A stretch of DNA of 64,000 nucleotides, taken from assembly GCA_015657635.1 (NCBI GenBank), contig JACDQM010000027.1, positions 1 to 64,000 of the forward strand. The letters run 5' to 3'. This stretch comes from Roseateles sp. GTDB lineage: Bacteria > Pseudomonadota > Gammaproteobacteria > Burkholderiales > Burkholderiaceae_C. Each line of letters begins with the position of its first letter. The stretch's first letter is position 1. The translations under genes were made by a program, and so were the position numbers. The notes below the pieces were generated by a model, which had not been told where the DNA came from, did no database searches, and worked only from the letters and a program-made list of their open reading frames with translations. Of this stretch, positions 28,290-38,821 are shown piece by piece.

Positions 28290-29387
28290 ATGAGTGCAAC
28301 GATGAGCCAAGACAAGCTGCAGCAGGCGCTGGCCTGCATCCGTTCCGATGTGCGCGGCGCCCATGCCTATGCGGTGCAGTCCGCGGCCGGCATGGTGAAG
28401 CTGGACACGATGGAGAACCCCTACCGCCTGCCCGAGGCGCTGCAGCAGCAACTCGGCGAGCGCCTGGGCCGTGTGGCGATCAACCGCTATCCGGCCGAGC
28501 GCACCCAGGTGCTGGCCGCGGCGCTGGCCGCGCATGCCGGCATGCCGGCCGGCTGTGCGATCACGCTGGGCAATGGCTCGGACGAGATCATCACCATGCT
28601 CAGCATGGCGATCAGCCAGCCCGGCGCCACCGTGCTGTCGCCGCTGCCCAGCTTCGTGATGTACGAGATGTCGGCGCGCTACCAGGGCCTGAAGTTCGTC
28701 GGCGTGCCGCTGACGGCCGACTTCGAGCTGGACGAGGCGGCGATGCTGGCGGCGATGGCCGAACACAAGCCGGCGCTGATCTACCTGGCCTATCCGAACA
28801 ACCCGACCGCCAATCTGTGGGACGCCGCGGTGATCGAGCGCATCGTCGCCGCCGCGCCCGGCCTGGTGGTGATGGACGAGGCCTACCAGCCCTTTGCCGA
28901 ACGCGACTCGATGGCGCTGCTGGCCAAGCACCCCCATGTGCTGGTGATGCGCACGATGAGCAAGTTCGGCCTGGCCGGCGTGCGCATCGGCTACCTGATC
29001 GGGCACGCCGCGGTGGTGGGCGAAATCGACAAGCTGCGCCCGCCTTTCAATGTGGGCGTGCTGAACGCCGAGGCCGGCCTGTTCGCGCTGGAGCATGCCG
29101 AGGTCTATGCGCAGCAGGCCGAGATCCTGCGCGCCGAGCGCGACCGGCTGTCCGCCTCTCTGTCGGGTCTTCCCGGCGTGCACAAGGTGTTCCCCAGCCA
29201 GGGCAATATGATCCTGGCCAGGGTGGCCGATGCGGCGCGCACTTTCGACGCCATGAAGGCGCGCGGCGTGCTGATCAAGAACGTCTCAGCCATGCACCCC
29301 TTGCTGGCCAACTGCTTGCGCATCACCGTGGGCACACCCGAAGAGAACCAGGCCATGCTGGCCGCGCTGAAGGAATCGCTGCAATGA
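28290..29387 (+). CDS. hisC: Histidinol-phosphate aminotransferase
   Basis: A 365-residue PLP aminotransferase that converts imidazole-acetol phosphate and glutamate to histidinol phosphate. Motifs include the N-terminal [27 protein letters not shown], and the PLP-lysine segment [15 protein letters not shown] (about residue 225). Its stop overlaps the hisB start (ATGA). Confidence 0.94.
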   Translation: MSATMSQDKLQQALACIRSDVRGAHAYAVQSAAGMVKLDTMENPYRLPEALQQQLGERLGRVAINRYPAERTQVLAAALAAHAGMPAGCAITLGNGSDEIITMLSMAISQPGATVLSPLPSFVMYEMSARYQGLKFVGVPLTADFELDEAAMLAAMAEHKPALIYLAYPNNPTANLWDAAVIERIVAAAPGLVVMDEAYQPFAERDSMALLAKHPHVLVMRTMSKFGLAGVRIGYLIGHAAVVGEIDKLRPPFNVGVLNAEAGLFALEHAEVYAQQAEILRAERDRLSASLSGLPGVHKVFPSQGNMILARVADAARTFDAMKARGVLIKNVSAMHPLLANCLRITVGTPEENQAMLAALKESLQ

Positions 29388-29986
29388 CGACAAGCGTCCA
29401 ACGAATCGCCGAGGTCCGCCGGGACACCAAGGAAACCCAGATCCGCGTGCGCGTCAATCTGGACGGCACCGGCGAAGCCAAGCTCAACACCGGCATCGGC
29501 TTCTTCGACCACATGCTGGATCAGATCGCACGCCACGGCCTGATCGATCTGGACATCGAAGCCAAGGGTGATCTGCACATCGACGGCCACCACACGGTGG
29601 AAGACGTGGGCATCACGCTGGGCATGGCAGTGGCCCAGGCCATCGGCGACAAGAAGGGACTCACCCGCTACGGCCACGCTTATGTGCCCCTGGACGAAGC
29701 GCTATCGCGCGTGGTGGTCGACTTCTCCGGCCGTCCGGGTCTGGAGATGGACTGCAAGTTCACCGCCGGCGCCATCGGTGCCTTCGATACCCAGCTGACT
29801 TTTGAGTTCTTCCAGGGCTTCGTCAATCACGCCCTGGTGAGTCTGCATGTGGACAACCTCAAGGGTCACAACGCCCACCACCAGGCCGAGACGATGTTCA
29901 AGGCCTTCGGCCGCGCGCTGCGCATGGCGATGACGCTGGACCCGCGCAGTGCCGGCGTGATTCCCTCGACGAAAGGATCGCTGTAA
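29384..29986 (+). CDS. hisB: Imidazoleglycerol-phosphate dehydratase
   Basis: A 200-residue monofunctional IGP dehydratase, without the N-terminal histidinol-phosphatase domain found in enterobacteria. Metal-binding repeats are present: [16 protein letters not shown] (about 42), [11 protein letters not shown] (about 67), and [19 protein letters not shown] near the C-terminus. It couples to both neighbours: start inside hisC stop, stop inside hisH start. Confidence 0.96.
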   Translation: MTTSVQRIAEVRRDTKETQIRVRVNLDGTGEAKLNTGIGFFDHMLDQIARHGLIDLDIEAKGDLHIDGHHTVEDVGITLGMAVAQAIGDKKGLTRYGHAYVPLDEALSRVVVDFSGRPGLEMDCKFTAGAIGAFDTQLTFEFFQGFVNHALVSLHVDNLKGHNAHHQAETMFKAFGRALRMAMTLDPRSAGVIPSTKGSL

Positions 29987-30633
29987 TGGCACGGACGGTC
30001 GCCGTGGTGGATTACGGCATGGGCAATCTGCGCTCGGTCTCACAGGCCGTGCTGCATGTGGCCGAAGGATCGGGCCTGGACGTGGTGATCACCTCCAAGC
30101 CGGAGGAAGTGCGTGCCGCCGAGCGCGTGGTGCTGCCGGGCCAGGGGGCGATGCGCGATTGCATGCGCGAGCTGGCCGACTCCGGGCTGAAGGAAGCCGT
30201 GCTGGAGGCCGCAGCAGCGAAGCCGTTGATGGGTGTCTGCGTGGGCATGCAGATGCTCTTGGACCACAGCGAGGAGCAGGACACACCGGGCCTGGGCCTG
30301 ATTCCCGGCCGCGTGCAGCGCTTCCAGCTTGAAGGCCAGCTGCAGCCCGATGGCAGCCGCTACAAGGTGCCGCAGATGGGCTGGAACCGTGTCAGTCAGG
30401 TGCTGCCGCATCCGATCTGGGCCGGCGTGCCGGATGAGGCCTGGTTTTATTTCGTGCACAGCTATTTCGCCCGGCCGTTAGATGCGCGCCACAGCGTTGG
30501 CGAAACCGATTACGGGCAGCGCTTTACCTGTGCAGTGGCCCGGGATAATATTTTTGCCACCCAATTCCACCCCGAGAAAAGTGCCGCGCACGGGCTCGCC
30601 CTGTATCGCAACTTCCTGCACTGGAAGCCCTGA
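29986..30633 (+). CDS. hisH: Imidazole glycerol phosphate synthase, glutaminase subunit
   Basis: A 215-residue class I glutamine amidotransferase that supplies ammonia to HisF. The nucleophile elbow is GVCVGMQML (Cys about residue 84), and the His-Glu pair is in QFHPEKS near the C-terminus. It starts on the last base of the hisB stop. A 72-bp gap separates it from hisA. Confidence 0.95.
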   Translation: MARTVAVVDYGMGNLRSVSQAVLHVAEGSGLDVVITSKPEEVRAAERVVLPGQGAMRDCMRELADSGLKEAVLEAAAAKPLMGVCVGMQMLLDHSEEQDTPGLGLIPGRVQRFQLEGQLQPDGSRYKVPQMGWNRVSQVLPHPIWAGVPDEAWFYFVHSYFARPLDARHSVGETDYGQRFTCAVARDNIFATQFHPEKSAAHGLALYRNFLHWKP

Positions 30634-30705
30634 GGGACGCTGCGACAAGCCTCCTCAAGCACTTTCATTCCTAATCCCAACCCCAACTAACTGACCACCT
30701 CGGCC

Positions 30706-31452
30706 ATGCTGCTGATCCCTGCGATTGACCTCAAAGACGGCAAGTGCGTTCGCCTGCAACAAGGCGATATGAATGTGTCCACCACCTTTGGCGAAGATCC
30801 TGCGGCCATGGCCAGGCGCTGGGTGGATGCCGGGGCGCGCCGCCTGCACCTGGTCGACCTGAACGGCGCCTTCGCCGGCAAGCCGGTCAATGAGGCGGCG
30901 ATCCGCGCCATCCTGCGCGAAGTCGGCAGCGAGATTCCGGTGCAGCTCGGCGGCGGCATCCGCGATCTCGACACCATCGAGCGCTATCTGGATGACGGCC
31001 TCAGCTACATCATCATCGGCACCGCCGCGGTGAAGAATCCCGGCTTCCTGCAGGACGCGGCCACGGCCTTCGGCGGCCACATCATCGTGGGCCTGGACGC
31101 CAAGGACGGCAAGGTGGCGACCGATGGCTGGAGCAAGCTGACCGGTCACGAGGTGGTGGACCTGGCGCGCAAGTTCCAGGACTACGGCATCGAGGGTGTG
31201 ATCTACACCGACATCGGCCGCGACGGCATGCTCACCGGCATCAATATCGAGGCCACGGTGAAGCTGGCGCAGGCGCTGACGATCCCGGTGATCGCCTCGG
31301 GCGGCCTGTCCAATATCCAGGACATCGAAGCGCTGTGCGCGGTGGAGAGCGAAGGCATCGAGGGTGTGATCTGCGGCCGTGCCATCTACACGGGTGACCT
31401 GGACTTCGCTGCCGGCCAGCAGCGCGCCGACGAACTGTCGGGCGGCACATGA
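30706..31452 (+). CDS. hisA: ProFAR isomerase
   Basis: A 248-residue (beta/alpha)8 barrel that isomerises phosphoribosylformimino-AICAR phosphate. Catalytic Asp in [14 protein letters not shown] (residue 8) and [13 protein letters not shown] (about 168), plus phosphate loops VQLGGGIRD and SGGLSN. Its stop overlaps the start of an unrelated exported hydrolase gene. Confidence 0.95.
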   Translation: MLLIPAIDLKDGKCVRLQQGDMNVSTTFGEDPAAMARRWVDAGARRLHLVDLNGAFAGKPVNEAAIRAILREVGSEIPVQLGGGIRDLDTIERYLDDGLSYIIIGTAAVKNPGFLQDAATAFGGHIIVGLDAKDGKVATDGWSKLTGHEVVDLARKFQDYGIEGVIYTDIGRDGMLTGINIEATVKLAQALTIPVIASGGLSNIQDIEALCAVESEGIEGVICGRAIYTGDLDFAAGQQRADELSGGT

Positions 31453-32423
31453 AGGCTGGGGCCGTTGCCCTGGCGCTGGCTGGCTGTGCGGCGCTGGTGG
31501 CGGCGGCGCCGTCTTTTGCCGAGGCCGCTTTCGAGCTCAAGCCGCTGGGGCCGGGCGTCTATGCGGCCATTGATCGACAGGGCAAGGCAGGCGCCAATGC
31601 CGGCTTCGTGATCGGCTCGGAAGCCGTGGCGGTGGTCGACAGCTTCTTCCGCGAGGATGCAGCGCGCGCGCTGCTGGCGGAAATCCGCAAGCTCACGCCG
31701 CTGCCGATCCGCTATGTGATCAACACCCACCACCATATCGACCATGTGTCGGGCAATCGCCTGTTTGCCGAAGCCGGGGCGACCGTTGTCGCGCAGCGGC
31801 AGGTGCTGGATTGGTTGCAGCCCGAGAACCTGCGCCTGGTCGGCGGTGACAAAGCCAGCGAGGCACGCAAGCGCCAGGTGGCCGAGCTGAAGGCGCCGCA
31901 GCTGGGCTACGAGCAGCAGCTGAGCCTGGACCTGGGCGGGCGCCGCATCCTGCTGCAGCATCTGGCCGGCCATACCGGCGGCGACACGGCGGTGTGGGTG
32001 GCCGATGCGCAGGTGCTTTTCCTGGGCGACCTGATGTGGCGGGCCAGCGTGCCCAACCTGATCGACGGACGCGTGCAGCGCTGGATTCCGACCTTGGATG
32101 CGCTGAACACGCTGCCGGCCGGAACCGCCGTCGTGCCGGGCCACGGCGAGATGGCCAATCTGGCGGACATGCGCAACTTCCGCGACTACCTGCGCGATCT
32201 GCAGACGCAGGTCGACGCCGCGCCGGCCCAGCCTGGCGAAGCCGAGCAGCGCCAGCAGCAGGTGCTGGACGTGCTGCGTGCACGTTATGGCCAATGGGCC
32301 TACTTCGAGGGCCTGGCGCGAGCCAATGTGCGGGACATGTTTGCCGAGGCCGAAGGCCGCAAGCGCACGCCCGAGCCGCAGCCCGCACCCAGCCTGCCCA
32401 TGCCCGCCGCTGCGGGGCGCTGA
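31449..32423 (+). CDS. Exported metallo-beta-lactamase-fold hydrolase
   Basis: A 324-residue protein with an N-terminal signal-like hydrophobic stretch ([19 protein letters not shown]) and the MBL metal motif [10 protein letters not shown] (about residue 96), then HLAGHTGGD (about 175) and VVPGHGEM (about 232). The C-terminus has a Pro-rich tail. It is inserted between hisA and hisF with a four-base start overlap, so it is co-transcribed with histidine genes. Quinoprotein-relay SoxH-like MBL proteins look similar. No substrate can be assigned. Confidence 0.85.
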   Translation: MKAGAVALALAGCAALVAAAPSFAEAAFELKPLGPGVYAAIDRQGKAGANAGFVIGSEAVAVVDSFFREDAARALLAEIRKLTPLPIRYVINTHHHIDHVSGNRLFAEAGATVVAQRQVLDWLQPENLRLVGGDKASEARKRQVAELKAPQLGYEQQLSLDLGGRRILLQHLAGHTGGDTAVWVADAQVLFLGDLMWRASVPNLIDGRVQRWIPTLDALNTLPAGTAVVPGHGEMANLADMRNFRDYLRDLQTQVDAAPAQPGEAEQRQQQVLDVLRARYGQWAYFEGLARANVRDMFAEAEGRKRTPEPQPAPSLPMPAAAGR

Positions 32424-32469
32424 CCCCTCGCTTCAGATCGACAACGGAACTCTCCATTTCTCTCCTGCC

Positions 32470-33249
32470 ATGCTTGCCAAACGCATCATTCCCTGCCTTG
32501 ACGTGACCGGCGGCCGCGTCGTCAAAGGCGTCAACTTCGTCGAGCTGCGCGATGCCGGCGACCCGGTGGAGATTGCCGCGCGCTACAACGAGCAGGGCGC
32601 GGATGAGCTGACCTTTCTGGACATCACCGCCACCAGCGACGGCCGCGACCTGATCCTGCACATCATCGAAGACGTGGCCTCGCAGGTCTTCATTCCGCTG
32701 ACCGTGGGCGGCGGGGTGCGCAGCGTCGAGGACGTGCGGCGCCTGCTGAATGCCGGCGCCGACAAGGTCAGCTTCAACTCTGCCGCGGTGGCGCGGCCCG
32801 AGCTGATCCGCGAGGCCTCCGACAAGTACGGCGCGCAGTGCATCGTGGTGGCCATCGATGCCAAACGGCGCGTCGGCGAAGACCTCGCCACTAAGGGCGC
32901 GGGCTGGGATGTCTACACCCACGGCGGACGCAAGAACATGCATATCGACGCGGTGGCCTGGGCGCGCCAGATGGCCGAGTTCGGCGCCGGCGAGATCCTG
33001 CTGACCAGCATGGACCGCGATGGCACCAAGAGCGGCTTCGATCTGGAGCTGACGCGGGCGGTCAGCGACGCTGTCACCGTGCCGGTGATCGCCTCGGGCG
33101 GTGTCGGCACACTGGATCATCTGGCCGACGGCATCCAGCTCGGCGGCGCCGATGCGGTGCTGGCCGCGAGCATCTTCCACTACGGCGAGTACACGGTCGG
33201 CCAGGCCAAGGCGCTGATGGCGCAGCGCGGCATCCCGGTGCGTACATGA
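32470..33249 (+). CDS. hisF: Imidazole glycerol phosphate synthase, cyclase subunit
   Basis: A 259-residue barrel partner of HisH, forming IGP and AICAR. Catalytic Asp in [18 protein letters not shown] (about residue 11) and [15 protein letters not shown] (about 180). [10 protein letters not shown] and [10 protein letters not shown] are phosphate loops. The next gene is rsmD: the hisI and hisE genes that usually follow hisF in betaproteobacteria are absent here. Confidence 0.96.
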   Translation: MLAKRIIPCLDVTGGRVVKGVNFVELRDAGDPVEIAARYNEQGADELTFLDITATSDGRDLILHIIEDVASQVFIPLTVGGGVRSVEDVRRLLNAGADKVSFNSAAVARPELIREASDKYGAQCIVVAIDAKRRVGEDLATKGAGWDVYTHGGRKNMHIDAVAWARQMAEFGAGEILLTSMDRDGTKSGFDLELTRAVSDAVTVPVIASGGVGTLDHLADGIQLGGADAVLAASIFHYGEYTVGQAKALMAQRGIPVRT

Positions 33250-33342
33250 GGCCGCTCGTCGAGCGAGTGTGCTCGCCGATCCGCGGGGGGGATCTCGGCC
33301 GGCTTGGGGCGGCCCGGCGTTTGGCCGGCGGGGAGTTCGATC

Positions 33343-33972
33343 ATGGCTAAGGTGATGAGACCGGACAAGCGCGAGCCGCGCGAGTTCAAGCCGCGCCAGG
33401 TGGCACCGGCCGGTGCACCGCGTGAGGTGCGCATCATCGGCGGCCAGTGGAAGCGTTCCAAGCTGCCGGTGGCCGACCGCCCCGGGCTGCGACCCACGCC
33501 CGACCGCGTGCGCGAGACCCTGTTCAACTGGCTGGGCCAGGACTTGTCGGGCTGGCGCGTGCTGGATGCCTTCGCCGGCAGCGGCGCTTTAGGCTTCGAG
33601 GCTGCGTCGCGCGGTGCGACCGAGGTGCTCTTGCTGGAGCGTGATCCGCAGCTGGCGCGCAGCCTGGAAGCCAGCCGCACGCGGCTCAAGGCCGATCCGG
33701 CCCAGCTGCGCATCGAGTGCTGCGATGCCATCGGCTGGATGAGCCGTTCGGCCCCGGCGCGCTTCGAGCTGCTGCTGCTGGATCCACCGTTTGATGCCGG
33801 CCTGTTCGAGCCGGCGTTGAAGGCCGCTGCGCCCTTGTTGGTGCCTGGCGGGCTGCTCTATGTCGAGTCGCCCGAGCCCTTGGCGTTGCCGGCCGAGCTG
33901 GGCTTGGAGGCCTGTAAGAACGCCCGTGCCGGTGCGGTGCACTACCAGCTGCTGCGCCGCATCGCAGGATAA
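33343..33972 (+). CDS. rsmD: 16S rRNA (guanine-966-N2) methyltransferase
   Basis: A 209-residue RsmD that methylates G966 of 16S rRNA. EVRIIGGQWKRSKLPV and RPTPDRVRETLFNWLG near residues 30-65 are family hallmarks. DAFAGSGALGFEAASRGA is the SAM motif and LLLLDPPFD (about 140) the catalytic DPPF. It sits 5' to coaD, as in many bacteria. Confidence 0.95.
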   Translation: MAKVMRPDKREPREFKPRQVAPAGAPREVRIIGGQWKRSKLPVADRPGLRPTPDRVRETLFNWLGQDLSGWRVLDAFAGSGALGFEAASRGATEVLLLERDPQLARSLEASRTRLKADPAQLRIECCDAIGWMSRSAPARFELLLLDPPFDAGLFEPALKAAAPLLVPGGLLYVESPEPLALPAELGLEACKNARAGAVHYQLLRRIAG

Positions 33973-34780
<808 letters not shown>

Positions 34781-34804
34781 ACGAGCGCGGCTGAGCCAGG
34801 CTGC

Positions 34805-35353
34805 TCAGACCAGGCGCCACAGCTCTGCATAAGCCGGCGCCGCCGGCCACTCCAAGGCGCTGGGCTGGCGCTCGCCATGCTCTTGCAACCAGCGCCTGGC
34901 CAGCATCCAGCCGCCGTGGCTCACCACGCAACAGGCGCCGGGCTGCCAGGCCGCCACTCGCGCCAAGAGCTGCTGCAGAGATTCACCACCGGCGGGCGCG
35001 TGGCCCAGGAAGTCGACCACCCAGGCGTCCACCGCGGCCTGTCCGATGCGGTCCCAGCTCTGCCCATCCCAGGCGCCGAAGTCGATCTCCAGCAGGCCCG
35101 CGTCCAGCCGGTGCTGCCAGCCCCAGCGGCGCAGCCAGCGGCCGACATCGGCGCAGCGGGCCAGCGGCGAGGTCTGCACCTGATGCGGCAGACGGTGCCG
35201 GCGCGCATGGGCCTGGATGCGGCGCGCCAGGCGCTTGGCGCGGCGCCAGTGCAGCGGCAGGTCGGTGCCGGCGCCGATGCAGCGGCCGGCCGCGCCCTGC
35301 GGTCGCGGATGGCGCCAGACCCAGAGTGCGCAGCCGCCCGCGGGCTCAGACAT
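34805..35353 (-). CDS. cobC: Alpha-ribazole phosphatase-like histidine phosphatase
   Basis: A 182-residue histidine phosphatase, next to and overlapping cobS, so most probably removes the phosphate from alpha-ribazole phosphate or adenosylcobalamin phosphate. The first motif reads WRHPRP rather than the usual RHG; the active His is kept. Other catalytic parts are present: LLEIDFGAWDGQSW, PAGGESLQQLLARV (acid) and VVSHGGWM (second His). It is the last gene of the cobalamin locus. Confidence 0.82.
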   Translation of the reverse strand: MSEPAGGCALWVWRHPRPQGAAGRCIGAGTDLPLHWRRAKRLARRIQAHARRHRLPHQVQTSPLARCADVGRWLRRWGWQHRLDAGLLEIDFGAWDGQSWDRIGQAAVDAWVVDFLGHAPAGGESLQQLLARVAAWQPGACCVVSHGGWMLARRWLQEHGERQPSALEWPAAPAYAELWRLV

Positions 35354-36134
35354 GCGCCGCCCACGCCAGCAGCAGGCTCAGCTCCACCACCTGCTGCGTG
35401 GCGCCGAGGTTGTCGCCGGTATAGCCGCCCAGCCGGCGCTTGAACCAGGCGCGCATCCACAGCGTGGCGGCCAGGCCCACGGGCAGCGCCCAGGCCAGGC
35501 GCTGCGCCGCGCCCGGCAGCAGCAGGGCCAGCGCGCCGGCCAGCAGCGCCACCCACAGCGCGACCACCAGGCAGGTTGCAGCCGTTACCTGGGTGGCCAG
35601 CGGCTTGGCCTTGGCATGGTCCGGATCACCGGCATAGGGCAGGCTGCGGATCAGCCAGATCGGCGCGGCGCGCGAGGCGCCATGGGCCAGCACCAGGCCG
35701 GCCAGCGCCAGGCTCAGGTCTTGCCCTGCCACCAGCGTGTGCAGGCAGGCCGCCTTCAGCCCCAGCATCAGCAGCAGGCCCAGTGCGCCGTAGCTGCCGA
35801 TGCGCGAGTCCTTCATGATCTCCAGCGAACGGGCGCGGCTGACCGTGCCGCCCAGGCCATCGCAGGTATCAGCCCAGCCGTCTTCATGGAAGCCGCCGGT
35901 CAGCCAGATGCTGGCGGCCATCGCCAGCAGCACCGCGATCATCGGTGGCCACAGCTGCAGGGCGGCAGCCAGCACGGCGGCGCTGAACACGCCCACCAGC
36001 GTGCCCACCAGCGGGAAGTGGCGGCTGCACTGCTGCAGCCAGGCCGGATCGAAACCCACCCAGGCCGGCACCGGCACGCGGGTCAGGAACTGCAGGGCGA
36101 TGAAGAACAGGCGGAGCTCGTGGGTCGGGTGCAT
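35346..36134 (-). CDS. cobS: Adenosylcobinamide-GDP ribazoletransferase
   Basis: A 262-residue polytopic membrane enzyme that joins adenosylcobinamide-GDP to alpha-ribazole (phosphate), the final assembly of the nucleotide loop. ALQFLTRVPVPAW at the N-terminus and GGFHEDGWADTCDGLGG (about residue 80) are the signature and metal-binding acidic motif. Its end overlaps cobC by 8 bp. It follows the HD-GYP gene by 43 bp on the same strand. Confidence 0.95.
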   Translation of the reverse strand: MHPTHELRLFFIALQFLTRVPVPAWVGFDPAWLQQCSRHFPLVGTLVGVFSAAVLAAALQLWPPMIAVLLAMAASIWLTGGFHEDGWADTCDGLGGTVSRARSLEIMKDSRIGSYGALGLLLMLGLKAACLHTLVAGQDLSLALAGLVLAHGASRAAPIWLIRSLPYAGDPDHAKAKPLATQVTAATCLVVALWVALLAGALALLLPGAAQRLAWALPVGLAATLWMRAWFKRRLGGYTGDNLGATQQVVELSLLLAWAAHV

Positions 36135-36176
36135 CGTTCGGTGGGAAGGGGCTGGCGCCCCGCGGCGCAGCCGGTG

Positions 36177-37730
36177 TCAATGATCCGGATAACGTTTGTA
36201 AAGCGCGCGCACCGCGTCCAGCCGCTCCATCAGCAGGCCGACCAGCTGCGGGTCGAAGCGCTGGCCAGCCTGATCGCGCATGAAGTCCAGCGCATCGTCC
36301 AGCGCCCAGGCCTCCTTGTAGCAGCGCCGGCTGACCAGGGAGTCCAGCACATCCGCCACCGCGACGATGCGGCCGGGCAGGCTGATCTGCTCGCCGGCCA
36401 GGCCGCGCGGGTAGCCCAGGCCATCCCAACGTTCATGGTGCTCATGCGCAATGGTCGCGCCCAGCTGCAGGATGCGCTTGCTGCTCTTGCTCAGCAGCTC
36501 ATAGCCCAGGCGTGCATGGCCTTGCATCACTTCCCATTCGGCTGCGTCGAGCTTGCCCGGCTTGTTCAGCACCTGGTCGGGTACGCCGATCTTGCCCACA
36601 TCGTGCAGCGGTGCGGCCTGGCGCAGGAATTCCACCTCGGTGTGCGTCAGGCCGACTGCTTCACCCATCAGCGCGGCGAGTTCGCTGACGCGCTTCACAT
36701 GCAAGCTGCCGTCGCGGGCGCGCTGCTCGACCGCCTCGCCCAGGATGTGCACGGTGGCATGGTGGGTGTCCTGCACCTCCTCGCGCAGCAACAGGCTCTC
36801 GTAGGTGAGGGCGACGTTGGCGCAGAAAATCTCCAGCAACTCGCGCGCATCGGCGTCCACCGGTTCGTTGAACACCATGTAGAGCAGGCTCTCGTTGCCG
36901 GCCGTGCTGCGGTAGTAGCCGACGCATTGGCGCTCGTCAAAATGGCTGCGCTGCTCGCGCAAGGCGCGGTCCAGCGCCGAGCGCACCTCTTCCGGCAGGC
37001 TGTCCACCTCCTCGTCGACCAGCAGGCGCGAGTACTCCGAGGTGGCAGCCAGCACCTTCAGGTGGCCTGACATCTGGGTGGCGGCATAGGCGCTAACGCG
37101 GCTGGCGCACAGCCCCTGCGCCTCATAACCGAGCACATGCGCGACCTGCTCCAGCACGGCCGACGCAAAGCTGCGCAGATTGTGCGAGTCGTAGACCTTG
37201 GTGATCGCATCGATCGAGCGCCGCAGCGAGCGGCGCGACTGCTCGATGATCATGATGTCGCGGTAGGAGCGCAGCGCCGAGTAGAAGACCGTGATCAGCT
37301 TGCGCTTGGTGAGCTCGGTCTTTTCCTTGTAGTCGTTGATGTCATAGGTCTTGATGACCTGTTCTTCAGGGGCCTGTCCTGGCTGCCCGGTGCGCAGCAC
37401 GATGCGCGCGTTGCGGTTGCCCAGCTCTTCTCGGATGTAGCGCACCAGGTCCAAGCCGGCATGCTCGGACTCCATCACCACATCCAGCAGGATCAGCGCG
37501 ATGTCGTTGCGCAGCGCCAGCATCTCGCGGGCCTCGCTGCCGCTGTAGGCATCCAGGAATTCCAGGCGTCGGCCGGCGAACTCGAAGCCGGTCATCACCA
37601 GCTGGGTGACCTGGTGCACCGCCGGGTCGTCGTCGACGATCATCACCACCCAGGGATCCAGCAGCTTGGGTCGAATCCCCGGCCCCGGTTCAGGAAGCTC
37701 CTCGGCGAACACCAGATCGGACATGTCCAT
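36177..37730 (-). CDS. Response regulator with HD-GYP domain (DUF3369 type)
   Basis: A 517-residue cytoplasmic protein. About 25-150 is a receiver domain with the phospho-acceptor in LILLDVVMES (about residue 82). About 160-320 is a GAF-like DUF3369 region. About 335-510 is an HD-GYP cyclic-di-GMP phosphodiesterase with LHDVGKIGVPD (about 376), HEHHERWDGLGYPRGL and VADVLDSL, so it looks catalytically intact. No sensor kinase gene is adjacent. It lies collinear between cobT (33 bp) and cobS (43 bp), which is an unusual place for a signalling gene. Confidence 0.9.
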   Translation of the reverse strand: MDMSDLVFAEELPEPGPGIRPKLLDPWVVMIVDDDPAVHQVTQLVMTGFEFAGRRLEFLDAYSGSEAREMLALRNDIALILLDVVMESEHAGLDLVRYIREELGNRNARIVLRTGQPGQAPEEQVIKTYDINDYKEKTELTKRKLITVFYSALRSYRDIMIIEQSRRSLRRSIDAITKVYDSHNLRSFASAVLEQVAHVLGYEAQGLCASRVSAYAATQMSGHLKVLAATSEYSRLLVDEEVDSLPEEVRSALDRALREQRSHFDERQCVGYYRSTAGNESLLYMVFNEPVDADARELLEIFCANVALTYESLLLREEVQDTHHATVHILGEAVEQRARDGSLHVKRVSELAALMGEAVGLTHTEVEFLRQAAPLHDVGKIGVPDQVLNKPGKLDAAEWEVMQGHARLGYELLSKSSKRILQLGATIAHEHHERWDGLGYPRGLAGEQISLPGRIVAVADVLDSLVSRRCYKEAWALDDALDFMRDQAGQRFDPQLVGLLMERLDAVRALYKRYPDH

Positions 37731-37762
37731 CCCTTGCTGTTGTGCGCCGCATTATCACCAGA

Positions 37763-38821
37763 TCAGTCGCGCTCGCTGACGCCGGCGCTGGCGAAACTGG
37801 CCATCTCGCACAGGATTTTGCAGGCCGACACCAGCAGCGGCCAGGCCAGCGCCGCGCCCGAGCCTTCGCCCAGGCGCAGGCCCAGGTCCAGCAAGGCCTC
37901 GGCCTGCAAGGCCTGCAGCATCAGGCGGTGGCCGGGCTCCTCGGACTGGTGGGTGAAGACACAGCGCTCCAGCACGGCCGGCTGCAGCCCGGCCGCCACC
38001 AGCACGGCGGCGCTGGCGATGAAGCCGTCGACCACCACCACGCGGCGTTCCAGCGCGGCCTGCAGCACCGCACCCACCATGGTCGCGATCTCGAAGCCGC
38101 CGAATGCGGCCAGCGCCTGCAGCGGCGTGCCGGCCTGCGCATGGCGTTCCAGCACTTCGGCCAGGATCTGCGTCTTGCGCGCCAGCTGCACATCGTCAAG
38201 ACCTGTCCCCCGGCCGACGCAGTCGGCCACCGCCTGGCCGCTCAGGCGCGCCAGCAGCAGCGCCGCAGCCGAGCTGTTGCCGATGCCCATCTCGCCCAGC
38301 AGCAGGGCATTGCCGGGCAGGCGGGCCAGCAGGTTCTTGCCGGTGGCGATGGCGGCAGCGCATTGCTCGGCCGTCATCGCCGGGCCTTCCAGCGCGTCAG
38401 CGGTGCCGGCGCCGATCTTGGCGATCACCAGCCCGGGCCGCGGCGCGAAGTCATGGCGCACGCCGGCATCGACCACGGTCAGTGCCAGGCCATGCTGGCG
38501 TGCCAGCACGCTGACAGCGGCGCCGCCAGCCAGGAAGTTCTCGACCATCTGCCAGGTCACATCGCTGGGATAGGCCGAGACGCCACGCGCCGCCAGGCCA
38601 TGGTCGCCGGCAAACACCACCAGCTGGGCCTGCAGCAGCTCAGGCGTTTCAGTGCCCAGGATCAGGCCCAGGCGCAGCATCAGCGTTTCCAGCCGACCCA
38701 GCGCGCCCAGCGGCTTGGTCTTCTGGTCGATGCGCTGGCGCAGTGCGCCGGCCAGGCCGGCAGGGTTGAGCTGGGCGAGCGGTGCGATGGTCGGGATCAG
38801 GTCGTTCATCAGGCGATTCAT
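37763..38821 (-). CDS. cobT: DMB phosphoribosyltransferase
   Basis: Nicotinate-nucleotide:dimethylbenzimidazole phosphoribosyltransferase, 352 residues. It makes alpha-ribazole phosphate from 5,6-dimethylbenzimidazole made by the BluB encoded in the same operon. [16 protein letters not shown] (about residue 33) is the substrate-loop hallmark; [20 protein letters not shown] and [14 protein letters not shown] are the central motifs. The C-terminal [16 protein letters not shown] carries the catalytic Glu. Starts inside the cobQ stop region. Confidence 0.95.
   Translation of the reverse strand: MNRLMNDLIPTIAPLAQLNPAGLAGALRQRIDQKTKPLGALGRLETLMLRLGLILGTETPELLQAQLVVFAGDHGLAARGVSAYPSDVTWQMVENFLAGGAAVSVLARQHGLALTVVDAGVRHDFAPRPGLVIAKIGAGTADALEGPAMTAEQCAAAIATGKNLLARLPGNALLLGEMGIGNSSAAALLLARLSGQAVADCVGRGTGLDDVQLARKTQILAEVLERHAQAGTPLQALAAFGGFEIATMVGAVLQAALERRVVVVDGFIASAAVLVAAGLQPAVLERCVFTHQSEEPGHRLMLQALQAEALLDLGLRLGEGSGAALAWPLLVSACKILCEMASFASAGVSERD

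Noticed and set aside
35217-37070. 617-residue plus-strand ORF
   Set aside because: Opposite cobS and the HD-GYP gene, which have strong family motifs in their own frames.
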